Assembly: GCF_020859565.1 (NCBI RefSeq)
Contig: NZ_JAJHUO010000004.1
Span: 29,842-93,841 of the forward strand
Source: Saccharothrix luteola
GTDB taxonomy: Bacteria > Actinomycetota > Actinomycetes > Mycobacteriales > Pseudonocardiaceae
Length of the DNA: 64,000 nt
Direction of reading: 5' to 3'
Positions 40,851 through 47,152 of the stretch are shown piece after piece. Numbering within the stretch: position 1 is the stretch's first letter; the number at the start of each line of letters is the position of its first letter. The translations under genes and the position numbers were made by a program. A model generated the notes under the pieces. It saw only the letters and a list, made by a program, of their open reading frames with translations. It had not been told where the DNA came from and ran no database searches.

Positions 40851-41303
40851 TCACGCCGCCTTGGCAGCGGACTTGACGACGACCGGCTTCATGCCCGAGG
40901 CCCGCAGGCTGTACCCGAGCTTCGCCCGACACCTGTGCCGCTCACCCCCGTGGCTCCCCCGGCACGCCTTGTCATCGATCCACGGCGTCACCGTCAGCCC
41001 TTCGAAGACCACCGGCCGCACGTCCGTCCCCGGAATTGCCTCCGGCGGCACCGGCTGGTGCGGAGCCGCGATCTTCACCGTCACCACGGCGTCCGTCTTG
41101 CGCTCCGCCGCCTGGTCGATCACCAGGACCGACCACACCAACAGCCCTGTCTCCTTGTCCGTCTCCTGCTGAACCGGCAACCCCCTCGCCCGCTCATCGG
41201 CCGACTGGAACCTGAGCACCGGCTCAACACCCATCACCAGCGCGCCACGGGGAAAGACGAAGTCGTGCGTCGCCGGGAGCCTGCTCCCACCACTGATCGC
41301 CAC
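40851..41303 (-). CDS. Conserved AICE protein of unknown function (150 aa)
   Basis: The 150-residue product starts at GTG 41303 after an AGGAGA ribosome site. It begins VAISGGSRLPATHDFVFPRG and contains AVVTVKIAAPHQPVPPEAIP and ACRGSHGGERHRCRAKLGYS, where two cysteines and histidines could bind a metal. The basic C-terminus is KPVVVKSAAKAA. I recognise it only as one of the conserved proteins at the start of AICE rep-tra operons. The first gene of that operon, it is divergent from the XRE regulator, and the operator array between them suggests it is under that regulator's control. Confidence 0.75.
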   Translation of the reverse strand: MAISGGSRLPATHDFVFPRGALVMGVEPVLRFQSADERARGLPVQQETDKETGLLVWSVLVIDQAAERKTDAVVTVKIAAPHQPVPPEAIPGTDVRPVVFEGLTVTPWIDDKACRGSHGGERHRCRAKLGYSLRASGMKPVVVKSAAKAA

Positions 41304-41376
41304 AGCCGATCTCCTGTCATCAGCGTCGGCTGGACCCTTGGTCCAGCACCTTGACACCAACCACTTTCGGCTGTTC

Positions 41377-41440
41377 AGCGGGACGCAAGCACCGCATAGC
41401 GGGACTTCTAAGGACGTCCCTGCTAGCTTGAAGACGTCCC
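41377..41440. promoter_or_regulatory. Operator array between the rep-tra operon and the XRE regulator
   Basis: GGGAC occurs at 41380 and 41401, and its complement GTCCC at 41416-41420 and 41436-41440. AGCGGGAC is repeated 21 bp apart (41377, 41398), GACGTCCC 20 bp apart (41413, 41433). The inner pair forms GGGAC-N10-GTCCC. Two-turn spacing on both sides suggests cooperative repressor binding that controls both divergent operons. Confidence 0.6.
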
Positions 41441-41463
41441 AAGTCGTCACCACGGGGGTACAC

Positions 41464-42207
41464 ATGGCCAACGAACGCCTACGAGAAGCCCTGCTCCGCA
41501 ACGGCCTGGACCTCGACCATGTAGCCCGAGCCACCGGCGTCGACCCCAAGACCGTCGAACGCTGGATCACCAAGGGCCGAGTCCCCTACCCCCGCCACCG
41601 CCACACCATCGCCTCGATGGTCCGCGAGACCGAGAACTACCTCTGGCCTGACGCGGTAGCCGCGGACCGCAAGGCCGAGATTGCCGAGTCCGAAGTGGTC
41701 AAGGTCTACCCCCACCGCAACAACATCCCCGCGGACCTCTGGGACCGACTCCTCAACGACGCCACCAAGCACATCGAGGTGCTATCCCTGGCGGCTCTCT
41801 TCCTGGTCGAACGCCCGACCTTCGCGAAGGAGCTGCGCCTCAAGGCCGAACAGGGCGCCAAGATCCGCCTCCTCTTCGGTGACCCCACCGCCCGCGAAGC
41901 CGCCCGCCGCAGCGAGGAAGAGCAGCTAGGCAAGGGCACCGTCGCCGCCCGCATCCGCAACGCCCTGGCCTTCGTCCGCCCGCTGGTCGACGTCCCCGGC
42001 ATCGAGGTCCGCCTCCACAAGACGACTCTCTACAACTCCGTCTTCCGCTTCGATGACGAGATGATCGTCAACACCCACGTCTACGGCTTCCCCGGAGCCC
42101 ACGCCCCAGCCCTCCACCTACGCCGACTCTCAGCGGGCGACCTCTTCGAGACCTACTCCGAAAGCCTGGAGACCGTCTGGGCCGGAGCGAAGCGCGCCAC
42201 CTTCTGA
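41464..42207 (+). CDS. XRE-type regulator with phospholipase-D-like C-terminal domain
   Basis: The 247-residue regulator has an N-terminal XRE helix-turn-helix (about 5-40: LRNGLDLDHVARATGVDPKT, then VERWITKGRVPYPRHR). From about residue 80 to the end there is a domain like the PLD-type sensors of AICE regulators (VLSLAALFLVERPTFAKEL, then KIRLLFGDPTAREAARRSEE). No HKD motif is seen, so it is not a phospholipase. The ATG follows GGGGG by five bases; the longer in-frame start is unlikely. The Nudix gene is 12 bp downstream. In pSAM2-like elements the equivalent pair controls transfer and excision. Confidence 0.85.
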   Translation: MANERLREALLRNGLDLDHVARATGVDPKTVERWITKGRVPYPRHRHTIASMVRETENYLWPDAVAADRKAEIAESEVVKVYPHRNNIPADLWDRLLNDATKHIEVLSLAALFLVERPTFAKELRLKAEQGAKIRLLFGDPTAREAARRSEEEQLGKGTVAARIRNALAFVRPLVDVPGIEVRLHKTTLYNSVFRFDDEMIVNTHVYGFPGAHAPALHLRRLSAGDLFETYSESLETVWAGAKRATF

Positions 42208-42219
42208 CAAGGTCGAACC

Positions 42220-42690
42220 ATGACGCGGACCGACTACCTCAACGACGCGAACGCCCCGAAGCCCAACAGCATCCGGGTAGCCGTCAGCGCCATCGTCCAA
42301 GACCCCACCGGCCGCCTCCTGATGATCAGGCGCACCGACAACGACAAGTACGCCATCCCCGGCGGCGGCCAGGACGTCGGCGAAACCCTCACCCAAGCCG
42401 TCATCCGCGAGGTCGAAGAGGAAACCGGCATCCACGTCGAAGTCACTGGCCTGGTCGGCCTGTACTCCAACCCCAACCACGTCATCGCCTACGACAACGG
42501 CGAGGTCCGCCAGGAGTTCTCCATCTGCTTCCGCGCTCAACCCATCGGAGGCGAGCTGCGCACAAGCAGTGAATCCAAGGAAGTCCACTGGGTAGACCCT
42601 GACCGCCTACCCGATCTCGACATCCACCCGTCAATCCGCCTACGCATCGACCACGGCCTCAGCAACCGCGCCGATCCCTACTTCACCTGA
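42220..42690 (+). CDS. Nudix hydrolase (AICE-associated)
   Basis: A 156-residue Nudix hydrolase. The Nudix box is complete: Gly49-x5-Glu55-x7-Arg63-Glu64-Val-x-Glu67-Glu68-x-Gly70 (GGGQDVGETLTQAVIREVEE). Such enzymes cleave nucleoside diphosphates linked to another moiety; the substrate is unknown. A Nudix gene next to the XRE regulator is a standard part of AICEs. The 3' end overlaps the convergent HD gene by eight bases. Confidence 0.93.
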   Translation: MTRTDYLNDANAPKPNSIRVAVSAIVQDPTGRLLMIRRTDNDKYAIPGGGQDVGETLTQAVIREVEEETGIHVEVTGLVGLYSNPNHVIAYDNGEVRQEFSICFRAQPIGGELRTSSESKEVHWVDPDRLPDLDIHPSIRLRIDHGLSNRADPYFT

Positions 42691-43240
42691 CCTCAACCCC
42701 AGCGTCCCGCAACCGAGCCTCCGTACGCTCCACCGCAGCGACCAACTCAGGCTCCGCCTGACGTACAAAGAGCGTCACTAGATCCTCCGGCCCATACCGC
42801 TCCTGAATTTCTTGTATCCGGCGACGAACGTCCACCGGCTTCCCGTCTGGCCCGGTTGTCATGTCGGCCCACCAAAGCGCATCTCGAAGTGCCGTCCTTT
42901 CGTCAACCCATTGCGCCAACTCGGATGAATACATCCTCAATTCAGCTTCCCGATATGCGCAAGAGTGATGAGCGACTAGGGAACAGATCCGCTTGGGCCA
43001 ACCCTTCTGCCGAAGATAGTTGGCACCATCCAAAGCATGGAACCCCGTGGCGTGCACTTTCGGGGCGTATCCAATGTCGTGAAGCCACGATGCCGACACC
43101 AGCAAGTCAGCCTCAAAGGTCGAGAACAATGGGGCAATCTTTCCTGCGCGTGCCGCAACGCCCTCGATATGACGCCAACGATCTGGCAGCTCGTGAGCAA
43201 GCAGTTCATGAGCCAGCGAGCGAGTTCGGGACAGGTTCAT
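42683..43240 (-). CDS. HD-domain phosphohydrolase, cargo next to Shedu
   Basis: A 185-residue HD-superfamily protein. His24 (RWRHIEGVA), His54-Asp55 (SWLHDIGY) and the later histidines (VAHHSCAY, about 91-92) are the usual metal ligands, so it should hydrolyse phosphoesters, most often of nucleotides. The ATG at 43240 is preferred over a TTG ten codons upstream. It lies 42 bp after the Shedu gene on the same strand, so they are probably one transcript. GC content falls through this gene compared with the Nudix gene. HD proteins next to AICE Nudix genes also occur without Shedu, so a role in defence is inference. Confidence 0.88.
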   Translation of the reverse strand: MNLSRTRSLAHELLAHELPDRWRHIEGVAARAGKIAPLFSTFEADLLVSASWLHDIGYAPKVHATGFHALDGANYLRQKGWPKRICSLVAHHSCAYREAELRMYSSELAQWVDERTALRDALWWADMTTGPDGKPVDVRRRIQEIQERYGPEDLVTLFVRQAEPELVAAVERTEARLRDAGVEVR

Positions 43241-43282
43241 AGGGTGTACTCTAGCCGCAACATGACACAAGCAACACGGACC

Positions 43283-44515
43283 TCATACATCTTGAACAAT
43301 AAATCGGGCTCGCTCGAACAACTCATCGAAGGTTACCACTTCGGTATCGAGAACACCGCGCCTGAAGAGTTCGAAGCTCGTAGCGCGCTCGCGACTGATT
43401 CCGTGCTCCGCCTCAAACTCCTTCAAGCTTCCGATCACCAAAACCTGCTTCGGCTTCAATGCGGCAACCTCTACACCGGTCGGCGTACCATCAGGGGACG
43501 ACAAGCGATGAAACTCATCGCCTATATCTCTGACGGCCTTGTCTACAGTCTTCTGCAACTGCGCCAGACCACCGCTAAGCTCATCAGACGGCTGGAACAC
43601 ATCGGGCGGCCTGTACGCCTCGACGGCAAGCAGAGGAGTCTTGTGCGTCTTGATCTCACAGAACAAGAGACTGCTAACAAAACCGCGTGACCTTAGCAGT
43701 GCATCTATACGCTTACCCGCACCACCGAACAGGTTGGCGCCAGTGGTTATCTGTTCAAGTTTCCCATCTTTCACAGCCTGACACGAAACAACGTTCAACC
43801 CGTAACCAAAAATCCAAGTGTTATCTTCAAAAAACTTTTGCCATACGGCTTCCGGGCCCGCCTTATTCCCGTTCTTGCCGAACCGTACGCGCTTCTCCTC
43901 AAAAAACCGTTCGTCCGTAAGAAGCATGCCGAATACTTCGAGCTTCTTCTTTCGATTCGCGAGCAACTTGATGTCAGCCTCAGTCAACTGGGCACCCAAT
44001 GCCTCGCGAACCGCCTCAACAACAGTCCGCCTATCTTTACCTTGTAGAAGTTGGGCAAGCTGACCACTCTCGTCGTCGACAAGCCGAAAGTGGTTATCTG
44101 GCAGAGAGACCACAGAAAGGCTCTGCAAAAAGTTGATCACACGCCAGAAGTTTCCGTGACACTCGTTCGTATCTACAATCGCCTTAACCTCGCGCGTCGA
44201 TACGACATCGTCGATAACTTCCATCGCCACGACATTGGGTTCTACTTTTGTTTTATCGCGCTTCCAAAGCCTGATCCGCGGCGAGTATCGTCCATCTTTC
44301 TTAATTAACGTCACACGACACAGGGTGGCAACTTGCTTTCCGTCGTCAAGGACGAAATCTTTGACCGTCCTACCGGTTTTTACATCGTAGAAGTGACTGA
44401 ATCCTGTATCTTGCTTTACTAGCCTGACTTTCAGTTGCGAAAAATCGTCGTCTTCCACCGAAAAATAGTAGAGCCGCACATCACCGAGGTTCACAATCGG
44501 CATACTGTTTCCCAT
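43283..44515 (-). CDS. sduA: Shedu anti-phage defence nuclease (SduA, DUF4263)
   Basis: A 410-residue protein of the Shedu family, a single-protein phage-defence system with a PD-(D/E)XK-type nuclease core. Residues 1-215 are a variable sensing or oligomerisation region. The DUF4263 core begins AVWQKFFEDNTWIFGYGLN (224-242), continues GKRIDALLR with Asp271 and LLFCEIKTHKT with Glu287-x-Lys289, then GLAQLQKTVDKAV and FELFRRGVLDTEVVTFDELF near the end. These are the expected catalytic and structural blocks, all intact. AT content is much higher than in neighbours, a sign of recent transfer. ATG 44515 or the in-frame ATG 44503, which has a better ribosome site (GGGAAA), may be the start. Confidence 0.88.
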   Translation of the reverse strand: MGNSMPIVNLGDVRLYYFSVEDDDFSQLKVRLVKQDTGFSHFYDVKTGRTVKDFVLDDGKQVATLCRVTLIKKDGRYSPRIRLWKRDKTKVEPNVVAMEVIDDVVSTREVKAIVDTNECHGNFWRVINFLQSLSVVSLPDNHFRLVDDESGQLAQLLQGKDRRTVVEAVREALGAQLTEADIKLLANRKKKLEVFGMLLTDERFFEEKRVRFGKNGNKAGPEAVWQKFFEDNTWIFGYGLNVVSCQAVKDGKLEQITTGANLFGGAGKRIDALLRSRGFVSSLLFCEIKTHKTPLLAVEAYRPPDVFQPSDELSGGLAQLQKTVDKAVRDIGDEFHRLSSPDGTPTGVEVAALKPKQVLVIGSLKEFEAEHGISRERATSFELFRRGVLDTEVVTFDELFERARFIVQDV

Positions 44516-44842
44516 GCATCCATGACTGCGTCTGCCAGTCGTTGCCGAATTCAGCTATACAGGATCAAGGCGCGCGCCGCCTGCAGTAGCGCGGCACGCC
44601 CGGCGTACGTTGGCACCGACTCCCCGCATCACGGCACGCCGGGCTCCCGCTCCGCTCCGCCCGTCGGCCGTGCGCGGAGTCGGTGCACGTGGCTGGGATG
44701 GCGGCGCACTTGCCCTGACGGGCACGGCTCGTCGCGGCTTTGGCAGTTCGCCAGTCGGGACGATCGCGCGGTTACCCGGCCTGGTCGGGCTGGGCACGGC
44801 GATCGACTGCCGCGACGGCTTCGCCGCCTTGCCATCGCTCCG
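44516..44842. other. Non-coding stretch near the right end of the AICE, with long hairpin
   Basis: No gene is visible. GCACCGACTCCCCGC (44613-44627) pairs, with one mismatch, with GCGCGGAGTCGGTGC (44672-44686), and GGCACGCC-type motifs lie on both sides. GC content jumps back to very high after the Shedu start. The stretch could hold the Shedu promoter, a terminator, or a cis-acting transfer or replication site of the element. Confidence 0.45.
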
Positions 44843-45082
44843 TCAGCGCTTGTCGCGAGGCGGGTTCGGGTCGTTCCCCTTCGGCGAGGTGTCCCGGGAG
44901 CGAATCCGTCCATCACGGCCGTGGGTGATCGCGTCCCCGCCGGTGTTGGCGACGATCTCTCGTGCACGTGCTGTGGCTTCCGCCTGCGTGTCGAAGTGAG
45001 CGCTCGCCCGCGCGGCATCCGGCTTGCGGACGTCCCAACCACCCTCGGGATTGGGAACCACGTGCCGGTCGTTGTCACCCAT
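44843..45082 (-). CDS. DUF2188-type small protein (79 aa)
   Basis: A 79-residue protein of the DUF2188 type: RHVVPNPEGGWDVRKPDAAR, then SAHFDTQAEATARAREIVAN and GGDAITHGRDGRIRSRDTSP. The repeated hydrophobic-polar pattern and the final GRDGRIR motif are characteristic. Function unknown. The ATG at 45082 has a GGAGG ribosome site five bases upstream, and in-frame upstream codons are not part of it. It is the last gene before attR and may be cargo or a core accessory gene. Confidence 0.85.
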   Translation of the reverse strand: MGDNDRHVVPNPEGGWDVRKPDAARASAHFDTQAEATARAREIVANTGGDAITHGRDGRIRSRDTSPKGNDPNPPRDKR

Positions 45083-45390
45083 GACGCCTCCTCGGAGCAT
45101 GGACCAAGCGTTGGTAGTCCAATCGACGCTGGCGGCGCGTGCGCTACTCGAACGGGTTCTCTTCACCCGAACGGCCGCACTGACTGACGCCATTCTGTAC
45201 ATGGCAAGGGGCCGTCCGGCAGGCCAGGACGGCTTCGCAGTTGCTCGATGGAGCACAACCAGGCCCACGTCCGCTCGCCACGTCGCGTGCGATTAGCGTG
45301 CTATTAGCCCAGGTCAACGAGGGTCAACAGCGGTCAACTGCGGCTGGGACGAGAGCTGGTCAGACGCAGCGGGCTGGGGCTGACGCCGCA
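45083..45390. other. Right arm of the AICE attachment region
   Basis: About 300 bp with no convincing gene. It contains the three phased GGTCAAC repeats listed separately and a direct repeat of ATTAGC around 45296-45308. Arm-type binding sites for the integrase and excisionase are expected here. Confidence 0.5.
45312..45338 (+). repeat. Three GGTCAAC repeats with exact 10-bp period near attR
   Basis: GGTCAAC occurs at 45312, 45322 and 45332, one helical turn apart, about 55 bp before the att core. The arrangement is that of arm-type sites for a tyrosine integrase or of an excisionase array. Confidence 0.65.
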
Positions 45391-45434
45391 CTTCCAAGCT
45401 GGTCATGCGGGTTCGATTCCCGTCACCCGCTCTC
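45391..45434 (+). repeat. attR core of the integrated element (44 bp)
   Basis: An exact copy of 35161-35204, the 3' end of tRNA-Gly, without the 5' half of the tRNA. It marks the right junction of the AICE with the chromosome. Confidence 0.95.
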
Positions 45435-45834
45435 TTGCTCCCTCGCTGGTGGACCGCTCACCGACCGTCCCTTGTGGACGGTCTTTTGGTTTGGCGGTCC
45501 GGTCGGGCGGATGAGGTTGACCGGTTGTACGGGGTTGATCTTCGTGCGGCTCCTGGTGGGGAGTGCTTGCGCGGGCTTGAGCAGGTTGTGGAGTGGCTCG
45601 ATGAGCTGAAGTCCGGAAAATCGGCCTGCCCCGGCGGGGGTGGTGGTGGGTGAGGTTCACGCTGTTGGGGCACGGTTCGGGTCGGCGGGTGATGCGGGTC
45701 CGCCCCTACGCTCGCGGCTGACGGGTTGTTGCCAACCACCTGGCACGTGCGGGCTCGTCGCGTGGTTGTGGGAAGTGGTCGCGAACTGGGCTGCTTCCCA
45801 CAACCCGCACTTCCGCCGGCCTCATGATGTACCC
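45435..45834. other. Chromosomal flank right of attR, mostly non-coding
   Basis: A terminator near-identical to that at the left end follows the att core. A plus-strand frame from about 45500 to 45653 reads ADEVDRLYGVDLRAA and LRGLEQVVEWLDELKSG before a glycine run and a stop. It may be the tail of a truncated gene. I see no intact gene; a promoter for the VOC gene should lie here. Confidence 0.45.
45463..45487 (+). terminator. Hairpin terminator after attR
   Basis: GACCGTCC, a five-base loop and GGACGGTC followed by TTTT, at the same 28-base distance from the att core as the copy at 35233. It is probably the original chromosomal terminator of tRNA-Gly, or a relic of an older integrated element. 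Confidence 0.8.
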
Positions 45835-46182
45835 ATGCGCCTGGACCAGATCGTGGTGGATTGCCTGGACCCCGCACGCCTCGTGCGGTTCTGGGCGGGG
45901 TTGCTCGGTGGGGAGCCGGTCGATCGGGAGCACGGGTGGGCGCACGTCGTTCCGCCCGGGTGGCCGCGGATCTCGTTCCAGCCCGTGCCGGAGGCGAAGG
46001 CGGTGAAGAACAGGCTTCACCTGGATGTCGACGTGGATGACATCGCCGAGGCGACGGAGAAGGCCGTTCGGCTCGGGGCGATGACGCAGGGTGGCGTCCA
46101 GACCGACGAGCAGGGCAGTTTCCAGGTGCTGCTGGACCCGGCGGGCAACGAGTTCTGCTTCGTCAAGGCACACGTGCGGTGA
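45835..46182 (+). CDS. VOC-family (glyoxalase-like) protein
   Basis: A 115-residue VOC-fold protein. It begins MRLDQIVVDCLDPARLVRFW, the first beta-alpha-beta unit, continues GWAHVVPPGWPRISFQPVPE, and the second module is RLHLDVDVDDIAEATEKAVR ending LLDPAGNEFCFVKAH. This variant resembles the glyoxalase-like DUF in actinobacteria whose substrate is unknown. Histidine and glutamate positions for a metal are partly present. The ATG at 45835 has no strong ribosome site; a longer in-frame start at 45640 gives a low-complexity leader and is unlikely. It is the first chromosomal gene to the right of the element. Confidence 0.85.
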   Translation: MRLDQIVVDCLDPARLVRFWAGLLGGEPVDREHGWAHVVPPGWPRISFQPVPEAKAVKNRLHLDVDVDDIAEATEKAVRLGAMTQGGVQTDEQGSFQVLLDPAGNEFCFVKAHVR

Positions 46183-46197
46183 TCGGCAGGCGACCAG

Positions 46198-46317
46198 TCA
46201 GGACGAGGACGTCAAAGCGCGCCACAGCGCCTCGCCGAAGCGGATCGCCAGCACCACCATGAGGACGCCGATGGCGAAGGTCACCAGGCATCTCAGGATC
46301 ACGCGCAGCTTGGTCAC
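46198..46317 (-). CDS. Tiny single-pass membrane protein (39 aa)
   Basis: A GTG at 46317 starts VTKLRVILRCLVTFAIGVLM and VVLAIRFGEALWRALTSSS, a basic N-terminus followed by one membrane helix. GGAGG lies about 11 bases upstream. It ends 15 bp before the convergent VOC gene's end. Function unknown; it lies just after the mycothiol-dependent isomerase-like gene and may share its transcript. Confidence 0.5.
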   Translation of the reverse strand: MTKLRVILRCLVTFAIGVLMVVLAIRFGEALWRALTSSS

Positions 46318-46348
46318 GCGCACAGTGTGCCTCCAGCACGCCCCGAAC

Positions 46349-47068
46349 TCAGCCCGTAGCAGCGGCAACGGCGGCACGCAGCGCGCGCACGACCGCCACA
46401 TCCCCCTCCACCGACACGTGCTCCTCCCCCACCCGCCCCCACAACCACAGGTCGACCGCGGACGCCGAGCCGCTGACGACGGCCGCCGGGTCGGCTCGTG
46501 GGCAGTAGTCGACGATCCCCTCGTGCAGCGCCACGGTCCACTCCCGGCCCGGCACACGCAGCGTCACGGCTCGCCCTGACGTGTGGGCGCCGGGTGGCTG
46601 GTGGCAGCCCAGCCACAGGCGCAGCACCTCGTCGACGCCGTCCGCCGCCAAGCCCGGCTCCAACGGCGCCGCGGAGCCGGTCGCGGCCTGCGCGTCGACC
46701 CGGTGCACGGCCGTCTCGTGCGCCATCCGCCGCACCCAGAACCCCAACGTCCCGTCCCACGGGCACCACGTCGCCGCAGGTGAAGCGGCACGTTCCGGAT
46801 CCAGCACGGCGATCAGCGCCGCCGCGCCGACCCGGTACCAGTCGACCAGGTCGGCGTCACCCGGCGAGCACTCCCACCCCGCCGGACGCGCGCCGCGGGT
46901 GATCCACTCCGCCACCATCCGGTGGATCGAGCCGACGTGCACGAGGAGGTCACCGACCGTCATGCCGGGACACGCCGGCACGTCACGATCGGGTGGTGCC
47001 AGATCTGCCGCGACCGCCAGCGCCTCCGCTTCGACGCGCAGCGCGCCGGCCAACGAGTGGGCATCCAT
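46349..47068 (-). CDS. Maleylpyruvate isomerase family, mycothiol-dependent (DinB-like) protein
   Basis: A 239-residue protein of the actinobacterial MDMPI (mycothiol-dependent maleylpyruvate isomerase) superfamily. The N-terminal four-helix bundle has the marker MTVGDLLVHVGSIHRMVAEW, where the histidine is a metal ligand, and RMAHETAVHRVDAQAATG supplies two more. A C-terminal SCP-like domain follows (SGRAVTLRVPGREWTVALHE). Reaction unknown; relatives act in maleylpyruvate or detoxification chemistry using mycothiol. The start is MDAHSLAGALRVEAEALAV at 47068. It is divergent from the Eis-like gene at 47153. Confidence 0.88.
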   Translation of the reverse strand: MDAHSLAGALRVEAEALAVAADLAPPDRDVPACPGMTVGDLLVHVGSIHRMVAEWITRGARPAGWECSPGDADLVDWYRVGAAALIAVLDPERAASPAATWCPWDGTLGFWVRRMAHETAVHRVDAQAATGSAAPLEPGLAADGVDEVLRLWLGCHQPPGAHTSGRAVTLRVPGREWTVALHEGIVDYCPRADPAAVVSGSASAVDLWLWGRVGEEHVSVEGDVAVVRALRAAVAAATG

Positions 47069-47152
47069 CGGCGCAGCATCGCGGAACGAACGGCCCGAGC
47101 GCGACCCCTGAATTGGATCGCGCACGACGGCCGACCGGCGTATGAACGTGCC

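Larger units (their letters stand above)
35161..45434. mobile_element. Integrated actinomycete integrative and conjugative element (AICE), about 10.2 kb
   Basis: The element is bounded by a perfect 44-bp repeat of the tRNA-Gly 3' end. It contains, from the left: integrase, excisionase, RepSA-type replication initiator, FtsK/SpoIIIE-type transfer ATPase, a zinc-ribbon peptide, three small conserved genes, a divergent XRE regulator, Nudix hydrolase, HD-domain protein, Shedu nuclease and a DUF2188 protein. This is the core layout of pSAM2-like AICEs, which transfer as double-stranded DNA through a single TraSA ATPase. No spd (spread) genes are evident. The HD-Shedu part is lower in GC and was probably acquired later. 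Confidence 0.93.

Noticed and set aside
45403..45660. Minus-strand frame ending like the integrase (ERVTGIEPA), suggesting a second integrase fossil
   Set aside because: The similarity is fully explained by the att core and the shared terminator hairpin; no integrase catalytic motif is found upstream.
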